A DNA stretch of 64,000 nucleotides from the NCBI RefSeq assembly GCF_001866005.1, contig NZ_MLQR01000016.1, forward strand, positions 5,259-69,258, given 5' to 3'. Numbering within the stretch: position 1 is the stretch's first letter; each line of letters starts with the position of its first letter. A program made the position numbers and the translations under genes. Below are positions 54,543-64,000 of the stretch, piece after piece. The notes beneath the pieces are model-generated. The model was not told the DNA's origin, made no database searches, and saw only the letters and a list, made by a program, of their open reading frames with translations. The DNA comes from Anaerobacillus alkalilacustris (lineage in GTDB: Bacteria; Bacillota; Bacilli; Bacillales; Anaerobacillaceae).

Positions 54543-54700
54543 AACAAGAAAAGCGCAAGGCGCCCGCCTATTGGCGACAAACACTGGAAGACCTGCTCGT
54601 AGCGGTCGGCTTTTTGACCGAAAGAGAAGGTCTGAAGTGATCGAGCCGATGGCGCCTGGAGCTAGACAGTTTCCAAGTTAGAAATTTATAAATTGTGATT
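54543..54700 (+). repeat. Dispersed repeat, short copy (158 bp, no internal unit)
   Basis: Left end ACAAGAAAAGCGCAAGGCGCC, right end GGCGCCTGGAGCTAGACAG then TTCCAAGTTAGAAATTTATA. The interior has CACTGGAAGACCTG and GGTCGGCTTTTTGACC, and the 34-bp unit is missing. It lies upstream of dinG. Confidence 0.88.
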
Positions 54701-54947
54701 ATATATAATTAACCTTTAAATATAAAAGAAATTGAAAAGGCCAGGATTGGTTCCCTGAACCTCTTCTTTCCCTATGTTTAAATGATTAAAATTTGAATAC
54801 TGTATAGCTTCAACATCTACGAAGTCGGTCCTTAAATAAATTACTGAACAATCCTACTTGAAAAACTTCGTAGTGCTTAGCGAAGAGCATACTACGTGGT
54901 ACTAAAAGCAGCTTCATGTAACCAAAGCATTTTTCTTATTAATAACA

Positions 54948-56015
54948 CTAACTTAAAATTTTCTCAATTAGAGGATGTCTAATATTATTCATCTTTAATT
55001 TTAACACGATTTTACGAAGCTGGTCTTTTTGATCCCACTTCGATAATAACCAAATATAAGAAATCCATATATTAGTATCTTTCGGATGTGCAATAACAAG
55101 CTTTTCGAACAAATCAATCGCTGTAGATTTTTGATCTAACAATCCATAATTCCAAGCAATTCCATGATGTACCCATGTTTCATCAAAACCTATTGCTTGT
55201 AATCTTTTATAACAATGGATAGCAGCTGTGTAATAACCATACAACTCAAACTCATAGGCCAGTGTTACGAGAAGGTCTTTAAATTCCAAAACTTGCAATG
55301 CCGAATACCAAGCTTCAAATGCTTTAGATTCATCACCCATTTGTAAATAGCAATGTCCTAGAAAGTATTGTGCTTCCCCGTCATCTTCATTTGCCTCAAT
55401 TATTTTCAATAAATAAGGCAACGCTAACTCATATTTTTTCATCATTACAAAAGCCATTCCTATATTATACGGTACGTCAGTGTTGGAATAAAGAGAATTT
55501 GCCTTTTCAAAATAATTAATGGCTTCTTCATAATGATGTCTTCGACCAAATAAGCAACCTAAACCTACATATGAAAAATGTTTTTCTACCTTGTTCAACG
55601 AAGTTTTTAAAACATATAAAAATGTCTCTTTTGCTTTGTCAAGTTCCCCTTCATATAGGTAAGAAAATCCTAAGTATAAATATAACACAGCTTCATTTTT
55701 CATTTCTTTTTCTATTTCAACTTTCAGGGTTTCAATTGCTTTATCAAAAATTTCTAAATCAAAGTATTTTGGACCCTCAAGACTTCTAGGTATCCACTGA
55801 ACTGCTCCATGATAGGTTTGACTACCTATTTGATGAGTACTTTTTATTTCTTTAATATCTTCTAGTTTATCTTCCATTTCCATCCACGTATCTAATAAGG
55901 CGCCACATTCAGTTGCCAATTCTTCAAATAATTTTTCATTAAAATCATCGCAACTTTGTACCGCTTTTTTTAACTTCCAATAACGTGAATACCAATCATT
56001 CACCCATTTTTCCAT
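54948..56015 (-). CDS. Tetratricopeptide-repeat (TPR) protein
   Basis: A 355-residue soluble protein of tandem helix pairs. Clear TPR units are YLYLGFSYLYEGELDKAKET, YVGLGCLFGRRHHYEEAINY, YNIGMAFVMMKKYELALPYL, YFLGHCYLQMGDESKAFEAW and one or two later ones. No enzyme domain. TPR proteins serve as protein-binding scaffolds; the partner is unknown. It lies between dinG and panD, where Bacillus has a different small gene. Confidence 0.82.
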   Translation of the reverse strand: MEKWVNDWYSRYWKLKKAVQSCDDFNEKLFEELATECGALLDTWMEMEDKLEDIKEIKSTHQIGSQTYHGAVQWIPRSLEGPKYFDLEIFDKAIETLKVEIEKEMKNEAVLYLYLGFSYLYEGELDKAKETFLYVLKTSLNKVEKHFSYVGLGCLFGRRHHYEEAINYFEKANSLYSNTDVPYNIGMAFVMMKKYELALPYLLKIIEANEDDGEAQYFLGHCYLQMGDESKAFEAWYSALQVLEFKDLLVTLAYEFELYGYYTAAIHCYKRLQAIGFDETWVHHGIAWNYGLLDQKSTAIDLFEKLVIAHPKDTNIWISYIWLLSKWDQKDQLRKIVLKLKMNNIRHPLIEKILS

Positions 56016-56081
56016 TAAAAATCCCCCTAACAGTACTAAAACACTTATGCTAAGTGTTTTACATTAGGAGGATTAATATTC

Positions 56082-56468
56082 TTATATACGTACGGTAGAC
56101 GCTGGTTCAGTTCCTAACATTTCAATAATTTCATTTTTCTCATTCATTATTGCAACCTTTGGTTGATGATTTTTGGCATCTTCTTCGCTTACTAATCCAT
56201 AGGAAATAATAATAACAACATCACCTTCTTGAACGAGCCTTGCAGCTGCTCCATTTAGACAGACAACGCCACTTCCCCGTTCACCAGGAATAATGTATGT
56301 TTCAAATCTCGCTCCATTATTATTATTAACAATTTGGACCTTTTCATTAGGAAGCATATCAACTTCATCTAATATGTCTTCATCTATAGTAATACTACCT
56401 ACATAATTCAAATTAGCTTCAGTTACTCGCGCTCTGTGTATTTTCCCCTTCATCATATGTCTGAACAT
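56082..56468 (-). CDS. panD: Aspartate 1-decarboxylase PanD
   Basis: A 128-residue pyruvoyl enzyme that makes beta-alanine from aspartate for pantothenate. The self-cleavage site is in [13 protein letters not shown] (Gly-Ser bond), and [17 protein letters not shown] and [14 protein letters not shown] are typical. The ATG at 56468 has GGAGGAG at good spacing and gives the Bacillus length (127); the longer frame is in the ribosome site. It is the last of the panB-panC-panD operon, starting 32 bases after panC. Confidence 0.96.
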   Translation of the reverse strand: MFRHMMKGKIHRARVTEANLNYVGSITIDEDILDEVDMLPNEKVQIVNNNNGARFETYIIPGERGSGVVCLNGAAARLVQEGDVVIIISYGLVSEEDAKNHQPKVAIMNEKNEIIEMLGTEPASTVRI

Positions 56469-56500
56469 AGTATAAATCTCCTCCAAGTCAAAATGATTTT

Positions 56501-57346
56501 CTATATAGTAACTGTCATGTTATCAATTAGTCGAGCTTGAGAAAATTTAAGAGCTATAGCAATAATCATTACCCCTTCACAATGGTCCATTTTCTCTAAG
56601 CTTGGATATGCTAAAATCTCAACATAATCAACAATTCCATTAGTCTTTGTAGTAAGATGTTCAGCTATTTCTACTTTAAGAGTTGCAATATTTTTTTCTC
56701 CTGAATTAATTTTATTTTTAGCATTTAATAAACTTGAATAAATTTCTGGCGCTTGTCTTCTTTCTTCAGGCGTCAAATATACATTTCTAGAACTTTTTGC
56801 TAAACCATCATTTTCACGCAAAGTTTGACACTTCATTAGTTGTACGTTCAAATTAAAATCAGCTATCATATTTTCAATAACAGCTACTTGTTGAGCGTCT
56901 TTCATTCCGAAATATGCCCTCATTGGACTAACAATATGAAAGAGTTTCATAACTACTGTTGCTACACCGTCAAAATGACCAGGTCGACTTTTACCACACA
57001 GAATATTAACACCCTTTTGGACTCGTACTGAACAAGTCAGGTCGTTCGGATACATTTCCTTAATATTTGGATAAAAAATAACATCTACCCCTGCAGCTTT
57101 TGCTAGTTTTTCATCGCGTTCAATATCCCTTGGATATCTTTCAAAATCCTCGTTAGGACCAAATTGTAATGGATTTACAAAAATGCTAATTACAATAAAT
57201 TCATCATGTTTTTTTGCTTCTTCTACTAACGAAAGGTGTCCTTCATGTAGATATCCCATTGTAGGAACAAACCCAATTGATTTTCCATGTTTTTTCTGCT
57301 CAGATATTATTTCCTTCATTTCAGTTATTGTACAGACTATTCTCAT
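56501..57346 (-). CDS. panC: Pantothenate synthetase PanC
   Basis: A 281-residue enzyme joining pantoate and beta-alanine with ATP. Motifs: [20 protein letters not shown] (the HxGH site), [20 protein letters not shown] and [19 protein letters not shown] 57346 follows the panB stop by one base (TGA-T-ATG) and has GGAGGATGAT upstream, so translation is coupled. The longer frame to 57379 overlaps panB. Confidence 0.96.
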   Translation of the reverse strand: MRIVCTITEMKEIISEQKKHGKSIGFVPTMGYLHEGHLSLVEEAKKHDEFIVISIFVNPLQFGPNEDFERYPRDIERDEKLAKAAGVDVIFYPNIKEMYPNDLTCSVRVQKGVNILCGKSRPGHFDGVATVVMKLFHIVSPMRAYFGMKDAQQVAVIENMIADFNLNVQLMKCQTLRENDGLAKSSRNVYLTPEERRQAPEIYSSLLNAKNKINSGEKNIATLKVEIAEHLTTKTNGIVDYVEILAYPSLEKMDHCEGVMIIAIALKFSQARLIDNMTVTI

Positions 57347-57347
57347 A

Positions 57348-58187
57348 TCATCCTCCATATAAACGATCCAACTCTTCATCTTTCATCGTAAATGTATGTT
57401 TATCCTCGGGAAACTGACTAGTCTTTACTTCAGTTACATAAGTACTAAGTGCATGACAAATACTTTCAGAAATATTTGTATATTGCTTAACAAACTTAGG
57501 TACTCTTTCACTACCATATCCAATCAAATCATGGTAAACAAGAACTTGACCATCCGTTTCCTTACCAGCTCCAATACCAATGGTTGGAATTGAGATTTCT
57601 TCACTAATAAGTCTAGCTAATTGCTTAGGTACACATTCTAATACGAGCATGCAAGCACCAGCTAACTCTACCTTCTTTGCATCTTCTAGTAATTGTTTTG
57701 CAGCTTTTGCATCTTTTCCTTGTACTCTATAACCACCTAAAACACCTACAGACTGAGGTGTTAACCCTAAATGGGCAACAACAGGAACCCCTGCATTCGT
57801 TAATTTCTCTATTTTTTCTATTACAGTACCATTTCCTTCTAATTTAACTGCATTGGCTCCACCATCTTGCATAAGACGTCTAGCATTATCTATTGTTACT
57901 TCTAGTGAAGAGTGATACGTTAAAAACGGCATATCTGTTACAATAAATGTATTTTTTGCTCCTCGTTTAACAGCTTTTGAATGTAAAATCATGTCATTAA
58001 TCGTTACTGGGATCGTTGAGTCATAGCCAAGTACAACCATCCCGAGAGAATCCCCAACTAATATGACATCAATTCCTGCTTCTTCAACCAATTTTGCTGA
58101 AGGTGCATCATAAGCTGTCATCATGGCAATTTTTTCATTATTTTGTTTCATCTCTTTAAAGCTTGCTGTTGTTTTCAATTTTTTCAT
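57348..58187 (-). CDS. panB: Ketopantoate hydroxymethyltransferase PanB
   Basis: A 279-residue TIM-barrel enzyme making ketopantoate from 2-ketoisovalerate and methylene-tetrahydrofolate. Motifs: [55 protein letters not shown] and [24 protein letters not shown] precedes the ATG. It is first in the panBCD operon, behind a 400-base leader region. Confidence 0.96.
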   Translation of the reverse strand: MKKLKTTASFKEMKQNNEKIAMMTAYDAPSAKLVEEAGIDVILVGDSLGMVVLGYDSTIPVTINDMILHSKAVKRGAKNTFIVTDMPFLTYHSSLEVTIDNARRLMQDGGANAVKLEGNGTVIEKIEKLTNAGVPVVAHLGLTPQSVGVLGGYRVQGKDAKAAKQLLEDAKKVELAGACMLVLECVPKQLARLISEEISIPTIGIGAGKETDGQVLVYHDLIGYGSERVPKFVKQYTNISESICHALSTYVTEVKTSQFPEDKHTFTMKDEELDRLYGG

Positions 58188-58284
58188 CCTCCTATTAAAT
58201 GCTAGAGGAAAATAAGAGAAACTATCAAATTATTTCTATTTATTTGCTATTTGAATGAAATCCATTAAAAAATCTAGAAATAAT

Positions 58285-58480
58285 AAATCCTTCTCCCCAA
58301 TAAGGAAAGAAGGATTTAGTGTCACTCTAGAAATAAGTCTTCTAATGTGGCAATTGATGTTATAGTTTCTTTATCCCTCTGTCCTAGTCTCTCTGGATCA
58401 AGGCAGACTATTTGTTTGTAAAAAACCAAGCTTATCGGTGCAGTTCTTCAAAGATACTGCCCTTGTTTTTCTTGCTATCA
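58285..58480 (-). promoter_or_regulatory. Structured leader before panB, possible pan-motif-like RNA
   Basis: On the minus strand CAAGGGCAG (58465-58457) can pair with CTGCCTTG (58406-58399), enclosing smaller hairpins (GCAGT/ACTGC in the first arm region). Further down AAATCCTTCT pairs with AGAAGGATTT (58318-58286), with a T-rich stretch after it that may attenuate transcription. TATAAT lies just before, near 58484-58489. Pantothenate operons of Bacillales can carry an orphan pan RNA motif in this place; the match to it was not verified. Confidence 0.45.
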
Positions 58481-58601
58481 TTATACTAAGTTGTCAACTT
58501 TTTTTAAAGTGTAAAATAAACCATATACTCTTAAACAAATTCATTGTGTTAAAACTCTGCCCTACTGTTTATTACAACTAAATGCATAAGAATAATTTTT
58601 C

Positions 58602-59558
58602 TCATTCAATATCAGCAGAATAGATTTTATGTGTGTCACCTAAATCGTCTTCTAAAAGAAGTATTCCCTCATCTGTAATCCCCTGTGCAAACCCTTGAAA
58701 TGAACCACCCATTGTTCTAGCCGTTATTCTTTTTCCAATTGTAATAGCATGAGCTTCCCACATTATTTTTATTGGTAAAAAGCCTTCTTTCAAATATATT
58801 TCATATAGTTCCTCAAAGTTTTCTAAAATACTTTTAATAATACTAGCTCTATTTATTTCCTTCCCTTTTTCTATTCTTAATGAAGTAGCTGTCTCTTTAA
58901 TTTCTTCAGGAAAAGAAATTTGATTAACATTAATACCAATCCCAATGATAACAGATTGAATTTGATCTAAGTCCGCTTGCATCTCTGTCAAAATACCAAC
59001 TAATTTTTTTCCATTTAATAAAATATCATTTGGCCACTTAATATCACAATTCAAACCAGTGATAGCATGAATACCACGAATGACGGCCACAGCTGTTAAC
59101 AAAGTTAACTGTGGGGCTTGTTGAGGAGGGATTTTCGGTTTTAAAATCATACTCATCCAAATACCTGTACCAATAGGAGAATACCATTGCCTTCCTAACC
59201 TTCCCTTACCAGCAACTTGTTCTTCTGCCACTATTATCGTTCCCTCTTCCCCTCCTTCTGAAGCAATCCTATGAGCAAGTTCTTGAGTCGAAGAAACGGA
59301 TTTTTCATAATGAACGTTTTTTCCAAAATAGCGAGTAGATAAGCCAGCTTGTATTTCACTGCTTGTTAATAAATTTGGCTTATGAACAACTCGATACCCT
59401 CTTCTTGGGACTGCCTCTATTTCATAGCCAGATTTTCTTAACTCCTCCACATGTTTCCACACCGCTGTCCTTGAACAACCGAGGTAGTTGCTAATAGCTT
59501 CACCAGAAAGATATTCTTCCGGATGTTCCGTTAACATCTGTAGTAATTTACTTCGCAC
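58602..59558 (-). CDS. birA: BirA, biotin-protein ligase and biotin repressor
   Basis: A 318-residue bifunctional protein. The N-terminal winged helix (LSGEAISNYLGCSRTAVWKH) binds operator DNA. The catalytic domain carries EEQVAGKGRLGRQWYSP (biotinyl-AMP loop), KWPNDILLNGKKLVGIL and IGIGINVNQ. It biotinylates carboxylases and represses biotin genes. It overlaps cca by eleven bases and is followed by the pan leader. Confidence 0.95.
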   Translation of the reverse strand: MRSKLLQMLTEHPEEYLSGEAISNYLGCSRTAVWKHVEELRKSGYEIEAVPRRGYRVVHKPNLLTSSEIQAGLSTRYFGKNVHYEKSVSSTQELAHRIASEGGEEGTIIVAEEQVAGKGRLGRQWYSPIGTGIWMSMILKPKIPPQQAPQLTLLTAVAVIRGIHAITGLNCDIKWPNDILLNGKKLVGILTEMQADLDQIQSVIIGIGINVNQISFPEEIKETATSLRIEKGKEINRASIIKSILENFEELYEIYLKEGFLPIKIMWEAHAITIGKRITARTMGGSFQGFAQGITDEGILLLEDDLGDTHKIYSADIE

Positions 59559-60708
59559 CTATATACCCCTCCTCTCGTAACCAATTAATAATCGTTTCTT
59601 TCTTATTCTCAATTTTTTTTTGTAAGATTGCTTTTTCTACATGAAAAATTATCTCACCTATTCGTTCCCTAGGCTCATCTTTCTCTAATAATCGTATAAT
59701 TTCAGATCCATTTATTTTAATTTGTTTTCGCTCTTTAATAGGTAATTGATGAAACAGTGAATTTATCTTATTTATTTGTGGTTGTTTATGTAAAAGGGCT
59801 GCTCTAACTCGTTCTGCTTTTTGAGCTTTTTCTATCCCTAAAAAATAACAGTCTTCTTCAGTAAAGCCATTTTGCAATAGAATCGGAAGTCGTAACATAA
59901 TAGTTTCTACTTCATCTATTACTTTTTTGGGTTGTTTCCAAGATCGAAGAAAATTTTTATAGTTATGATAACGCGAAACAAACAAAAATAATATCCAAAC
60001 TTCTGTCATATTCTTACATGCACACATTGATTTTAAAGTATCTACACTTTTTAATGCATGTTTTACTTCCTGAAAATAAGATACTTTATCAACTATTTTT
60101 AAATGAATTATTATTTCAAATGCTTTCTCCACATTATTTCCTAAACATATTTTCTTAAATTCTGAGAAGACTCGTTCTACTGCTACTTGATTAATGTTAT
60201 CGATATGTTTATGCATGGCCTCCAATGTTTGTTTTTCAATAGTAAATGATAGTTCACTCACAAAACGAATTGCACGAAGAATTCTTAAGGGGTCTTCAAT
60301 GAAGCGATTATGTGGATCATCAACTGCGCGTAAGCACCCGTTTTTAATATCAACTTGTCCTAAATAAGGATCGATGACAACCCTTTCCTTCGTTAATGCC
60401 ATTGCATTTATCGTAAAATCTCTCATAGCTAAGTCAGCAAGTAAAGAACTCCCACGGTAACTGGTTACTTCAAAGGATTCACCTTTATATTGAACTATAA
60501 CTGTTCCGTGTTTAATTGCAACATCAATGGTTTTAGGAAAAGCACTTTTGATGATGTTTACTGGAGCCGATGTAGTAATATCAACGTCGTGAATTTCTTT
60601 TTGCAAAAAGAGGTCACGTACCGCACCACCAACTACATATGCTTCATGACCTAGAGCTTCTATTTTTCCAATTATTTCATTCGCACTTTGAAAGGTACTT
60701 TCGTTCAT
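59548..60708 (-). CDS. cca: CCA-adding tRNA nucleotidyltransferase
   Basis: A 386-residue class II nucleotidyltransferase that adds CCA to tRNA. Motifs: AYVVGGAVRDLFLQKEIHDV with the catalytic DVD, DLAMRDFTINAMA, and DPLRILRAIRFVSELSF. The C-terminal half is helical and basic. The length is near the Bacillus enzyme (397). It overlaps birA by eleven bases and follows bshA after 31. Confidence 0.94.
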   Translation of the reverse strand: MNESTFQSANEIIGKIEALGHEAYVVGGAVRDLFLQKEIHDVDITTSAPVNIIKSAFPKTIDVAIKHGTVIVQYKGESFEVTSYRGSSLLADLAMRDFTINAMALTKERVVIDPYLGQVDIKNGCLRAVDDPHNRFIEDPLRILRAIRFVSELSFTIEKQTLEAMHKHIDNINQVAVERVFSEFKKICLGNNVEKAFEIIIHLKIVDKVSYFQEVKHALKSVDTLKSMCACKNMTEVWILFLFVSRYHNYKNFLRSWKQPKKVIDEVETIMLRLPILLQNGFTEEDCYFLGIEKAQKAERVRAALLHKQPQINKINSLFHQLPIKERKQIKINGSEIIRLLEKDEPRERIGEIIFHVEKAILQKKIENKKETIINWLREEGYIGAK

Positions 60709-60739
60709 TAGCCATCCCTTTCTTTACAGTCCATTATGT

Positions 60740-61870
60740 TTACCGTTGTTCAATAATAGAATAATAAAGATCTTCATACTTTGAAAGTATGGTTTCTTGG
60801 CTGAAATATGTATTGGCTCGTTCTAAAGATTGATCTGCCATTTTTTTATGTAATTCATAACTCGTAAGTATTTCAATCGCCTTTTGCGAAACACCTTCAA
60901 TATCACCTATCTCACAAATGAAGCCTGTTTCTCCATCTACAATTACCTCTGGTATTCCACCAGTATTTGTACCAATTACAGGAACTTCACAGGCCATCGC
61001 TTCAAGTAAAGCAAGACCAAAACTTTCTTTCTCTGAGAGTAGTAACATTAAATCACTGATCGATAAAAAATCTGCTACTTGCTTTTGATTACCTAAGAAC
61101 AAGACTTTTTGTTGGAGACCCAACTCCTTAACTAGTCGACAAACCACTGAATAATCAGGGCCATCCCCGAGCAGAATTAGTTTTGCATCAATTTGTTTAG
61201 AAATCTCATAAAAGCTTCGTATTACATCTGGAACTCGTTTTACAGGTCGAAAGTTAGAAACATGAATTATTACCTTTTCATGTTCAGCAATATTGTATTC
61301 TTCCTTTAGATTTAAACAATCTTTTTTGAAGTACACACGATTATCAATAAAATTATATATAGGTGTAATTTTATTCGTTGTATTTAAAAGTCTTTCAGTT
61401 TGTTCAATTAAATTAACAGATACTGCAGTCACTGCATCAGACTTCTCAATGCCAAATCGAATCATTTCACTTAAAGATAGGTCATATCCTAAAACTGTAA
61501 TATCAGTTCCATGAAGAGTCGTAACAATTTTTAAGTTTCCACCGACCATTTCTTTAGCTAAAAAAGCACATATAGCATGAGGTATTGCGTAATGGACATG
61601 TAAAATATCTAGCTGTTCGCGAATAGCCACTTCCGCCATTTTATTTGCTAAAGTTAGATCATATGGTGGATATTGAAATACTGAATAATGGTTAACGGAT
61701 ACTTCATGATAATAGATATTGGAATAAACTTTCCCTAAGCGAAATGGCAAACCAGAAGTAATAAAATGCACTTCATGACCTTTTTCAGCCAACAGCTTCC
61801 CAAGTTCGGTAGCAATAATACCAGAACCACCTACCGATGGGTAACAAGTAATTCCTATTTTTAATTTCAT
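60740..61870 (-). CDS. bshA: BshA, bacillithiol glycosyltransferase
   Basis: A 376-residue GT4 enzyme making GlcNAc-malate, the first step in bacillithiol. [20 protein letters not shown] at the start and [20 protein letters not shown] with [10 protein letters not shown] at the end are the family marks. The ATG at 61870 with AGAGAGGTAAG upstream gives the Bacillus length (377); the longer frame is not supported. It lies ten bases after bshB1. Confidence 0.94.
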   Translation of the reverse strand: MKLKIGITCYPSVGGSGIIATELGKLLAEKGHEVHFITSGLPFRLGKVYSNIYYHEVSVNHYSVFQYPPYDLTLANKMAEVAIREQLDILHVHYAIPHAICAFLAKEMVGGNLKIVTTLHGTDITVLGYDLSLSEMIRFGIEKSDAVTAVSVNLIEQTERLLNTTNKITPIYNFIDNRVYFKKDCLNLKEEYNIAEHEKVIIHVSNFRPVKRVPDVIRSFYEISKQIDAKLILLGDGPDYSVVCRLVKELGLQQKVLFLGNQKQVADFLSISDLMLLLSEKESFGLALLEAMACEVPVIGTNTGGIPEVIVDGETGFICEIGDIEGVSQKAIEILTSYELHKKMADQSLERANTYFSQETILSKYEDLYYSIIEQR

Positions 61871-61880
61871 ACTTACCTCT

Positions 61881-62579
61881 CTAAAATAAATGATATAATA
61901 AGGGGCTATCAGAAATAAAACCTTCACCATACTTAACCCCTACTTCTTTTCCAAATAAACTTTCCCTAGCTAATACAGCGGACGTATAACCGCTTGTTAA
62001 TGGAGTTTCAACACTTCCCGGTTGCTTAACAAATTGACTTTTATATGCATTTAACGCTTCCATTTTTGTTTCCATTTCATTTGAAATATCAATGATAAAA
62101 TTAGGTTTATGAAATCCGTTGATCATATAATAATAAAATCCATCTACCTTATGAGAAGGTAAATTTAATTCATCCTGATATTTTTGTATCCCTGCTGAAA
62201 AAATTGCTTCCTTTACAAGTCTTGCACAATTACCATGATCAGGGTGTCGATCCTCATAGTAGGGCGCAAAAATTATACGAGGTCGATATCTTCGTATGAT
62301 CGAAACAACTTTTCTAATTTCCTCATTATTAATACCGATGCCTCGATCCTTCATACCAAGTTGAATTCTATTAGTAACTCCTAAAATATCACTTGCTAGT
62401 TTCGCTTCTTGTGTCCTAAGTTCAACAGTACCGTTAGACGATAATTCGGCCCTTGTTAAATCACAAATCGCAACACGATGACCCTTTTTCGTATAATGAG
62501 CAATTGTACCACCCATACCAATTTCAACATCATCAGCATGGGCGCCAATCGCTAGCATATCAATATGGTAATTACTCAT
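61881..62579 (-). CDS. bshB1: BshB1, bacillithiol deacetylase
   Basis: A 232-residue LmbE-type zinc deacetylase that removes the acetyl group of GlcNAc-malate. The metal motif is [15 protein letters not shown], and further marks are [20 protein letters not shown] and the [13 protein letters not shown] strand. It overlaps mgsA by eight bases and precedes bshA, the standard pairing. Confidence 0.94.
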   Translation of the reverse strand: MSNYHIDMLAIGAHADDVEIGMGGTIAHYTKKGHRVAICDLTRAELSSNGTVELRTQEAKLASDILGVTNRIQLGMKDRGIGINNEEIRKVVSIIRRYRPRIIFAPYYEDRHPDHGNCARLVKEAIFSAGIQKYQDELNLPSHKVDGFYYYMINGFHKPNFIIDISNEMETKMEALNAYKSQFVKQPGSVETPLTSGYTSAVLARESLFGKEVGVKYGEGFISDSPLLYHLF

Positions 62580-62988
62580 CTTTCTCTATCGTGGGGTTAA
62601 CGATTTTTCTCCATTCAAAGTCTCCACGGGCAAGACCTTTCACAAGTATTTCTCCTGTAGCCATATTTGTGGCAAGAGGAATTCCATAAACATCGCATAA
62701 TCGGATTAATGCATTAATATCGGGTTCATGCGCTTGAGCAGTAAGTGGGTCTCTGAAGAATAGCACTAAATCCATTTCATTTTCTGCAACAAGAGCTCCT
62801 ATTTGTTGGTCCCCACCTAGCGGCCCTGATTTAAACCGCTCAATTTGTAAGTCTGTCGCTTCCATAATTCTAGTCCCTGTTGTACCTGTACTATATAATT
62901 GATGGTCTTTTAGTATTTCTTCATAAGCAATAGCAAATTGAACGATCTCCGGTTTCTTTTTATCATGAGCTATTAATGCAATCTTCAT
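62572..62988 (-). CDS. mgsA: Methylglyoxal synthase
   Basis: A 138-residue enzyme converting dihydroxyacetone phosphate to methylglyoxal, a bypass when phosphate is low. Motifs: [49 protein letters not shown] and [20 protein letters not shown]. It lies between dapB and bshB1, as in Bacillus. Confidence 0.95.
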   Translation of the reverse strand: MKIALIAHDKKKPEIVQFAIAYEEILKDHQLYSTGTTGTRIMEATDLQIERFKSGPLGGDQQIGALVAENEMDLVLFFRDPLTAQAHEPDINALIRLCDVYGIPLATNMATGEILVKGLARGDFEWRKIVNPTIEKDE

Positions 62989-63005
62989 AATAAAACCCCT
63001 CCAAT

Positions 63006-63812
63006 TTATTCTATAATATTTTCTAATCCATACACTAAAACATCTAATTTCATTGCAGTTTCAACAGCTAAGCGGATACCTGGCATAAAAGAAGTGCGAT
63101 CAATAGAATCATGGCGGATTGTTAGCGTTTGTCCAATTCCGCCGAAAATGACCTCTTGATGGGCAACAAGACCAGGTAAGCGAACGCTATGAATTCTCAT
63201 ACCTTGGTAATCGGCACCTTTTGCCCCCGGCAACTCTTCTTTTTCATCTTCATGACCTTGTTGTTTAGGCTCTCTTACTTCTGATATTAACTGTGCAGTT
63301 TTAATTGCGGTGCCAGAAGGAGCATCTAACTTGCGATCATGGTGCATTTCAATGATCTCTACATCAGGTAAATATTTAGCAGCCATCTGTGAAAATTTCA
63401 TCATTAAAATGGCTCCAATCGCAAAGTTAGGAGCAATAATTGCACCTAGGGCTTTTTCTTCAGCAATCGCTGACAACTCCTCAACATCTTTTTCAGTGAA
63501 GCCTGTTGTTCCTACAACTGGTCTCACCCCATGCTCAAAGGCAATTTCCATATGTTTACGTCCAAACTTAGGGTTTGTTAAATCAATTAATACATCACAT
63601 TCATGCTCACTAAACGCTTTATGTAAGTCAGTATACATTGGTACATCAACATTAGGCATACCAGGAATTTCTGAAAATAATTTACCACCGTTCTGTGTGT
63701 CAATTCCGGCTACAAGTTGAAAGTGCGGAGTGGAAGTAACCATTTTGACAGCTTCCATACCCATTTTTCCACCTGCACCTGTAATTGCTACTTTAATGAT
63801 TGAATTTGACAT
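63006..63812 (-). CDS. dapB: 4-hydroxy-tetrahydrodipicolinate reductase DapB
   Basis: A 268-residue NAD(P)H enzyme of lysine and dipicolinate synthesis. Motifs: [66 protein letters not shown] (catalytic His and Lys) and [19 protein letters not shown]. The ATG at 63812 with AAAGGAG upstream gives the family length (267). It lies five bases after ypjD. Confidence 0.95.
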   Translation of the reverse strand: MSNSIIKVAITGAGGKMGMEAVKMVTSTPHFQLVAGIDTQNGGKLFSEIPGMPNVDVPMYTDLHKAFSEHECDVLIDLTNPKFGRKHMEIAFEHGVRPVVGTTGFTEKDVEELSAIAEEKALGAIIAPNFAIGAILMMKFSQMAAKYLPDVEIIEMHHDRKLDAPSGTAIKTAQLISEVREPKQQGHEDEKEELPGAKGADYQGMRIHSVRLPGLVAHQEVIFGGIGQTLTIRHDSIDRTSFMPGIRLAVETAMKLDVLVYGLENIIE

Positions 63813-63817
63813 TTTTT

Positions 63818-64000
63818 CTATTTCTCCTTTGTTTCTATTTTGGTCCATCGATCTTTATCTCTCGTCCTAAATTTTTCCATAACAAGATCGAAGGCTTCTT
63901 CTAGATTAATGTTTAAAGAATTAGCAAAACAAACTAGGACAAAGAATAAATCACCTAACTCTTGTTCCATTGTTCTTTCTTCTTCTGTTGATTTTTTAGG
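63818..64000 (-). CDS. ypjD: YpjD-like MazG nucleotide pyrophosphohydrolase, C-terminal part
   Basis: The last 60 residues of a MazG-type enzyme, cut by the window end. [20 protein letters not shown] carries the EExxD helix that binds magnesium, and [20 protein letters not shown] is the usual second helix. It hydrolyses nucleoside triphosphates, perhaps damaged ones. It is followed by dapB, as in Bacillus. The N-terminal part was not seen. Confidence 0.82.
   Translation of the reverse strand, partial: PKKSTEEERTMEQELGDLFFVLVCFANSLNINLEEAFDLVMEKFRTRDKDRWTKIETKEK

Noticed and set aside
58399-58465. T-box leader before panB
   Set aside because: No AGGGTGG-type antiterminator bulge and no specifier loop; panB is not a usual T-box target.

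Overview
The window reads as the chromosome of a low-GC, endospore-forming Bacillaceae. It carries spore genes (alpha/beta SASP, a Spo0E-like peptide, RacA) and bacillithiol genes (bshA, bshB1). It also carries the Bacillus-type block yppC-recU-ponA / ypoC-nth-dnaD-asnS-aspB-ypmB-ypmA / dinG-panDCB-birA-cca-bshA-bshB1-mgsA-dapB-ypjD. A selenocysteine-containing formate dehydrogenase, a YedF-like selenium-metabolism protein and a periplasmic-type nitrate reductase operon point to an anaerobic or facultative genus such as Anaerobacillus. That genus name is an inference, not proven here.

Layout. 1-1367: the transposase end of an IS66 element (tnpC cut by the window edge, tnpB, and an internally duplicated tnpA). 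1.9-7.9 kb: small spore/regulatory peptides, a secreted subtilisin-like protease, a lipoprotein with metallo-beta-lactamase plus helix-hairpin-helix domains, and a decayed patatin gene. 8.1-12.6 kb: selenoprotein FdhA (in-frame UGA plus SECIS), an oxalate/formate-family transporter, YedF-like DsrE protein, and two spore-protein genes. 12.7-16.8 kb: DegV, RecQ and small genes. 16.9-20.8 kb: napA-napB-napD-napF/G on the minus strand behind an FNR-like promoter. 23-24 kb: tatC and tatA, which would export NapA. 24.8-38 kb: ordinary Bacillus genes (CaCA exchanger, TelA pair, PH-domain pair with a frameshift, SLC13 permease, RNase Z, ferritin, RacA). 38-64 kb: the conserved recU/ponA, nth/dnaD and dinG-to-ypjD housekeeping region, mostly on the minus strand.

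How it fits together. FdhA (formate oxidation), the formate-type transporter, Nap (nitrate reduction outside the membrane) and Tat (export of folded NapA) make a plausible anaerobic respiration set. The 56-64 kb block makes pantothenate, biotin-protein ligase, CCA tRNA ends, bacillithiol, methylglyoxal and lysine precursors.

The most unusual material is non-coding. One is a family of dispersed intergenic repeats (at least six recognisable copies and several remnants) that share both ends and vary in a 34-bp internal unit. Another is a pair of unlinked three-hairpin elements whose stems covary while their sequences diverge; they look like transposon-derived or orphan structured RNA. There is also a structured leader before panB. 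No rRNA, tRNA or CRISPR array was seen.
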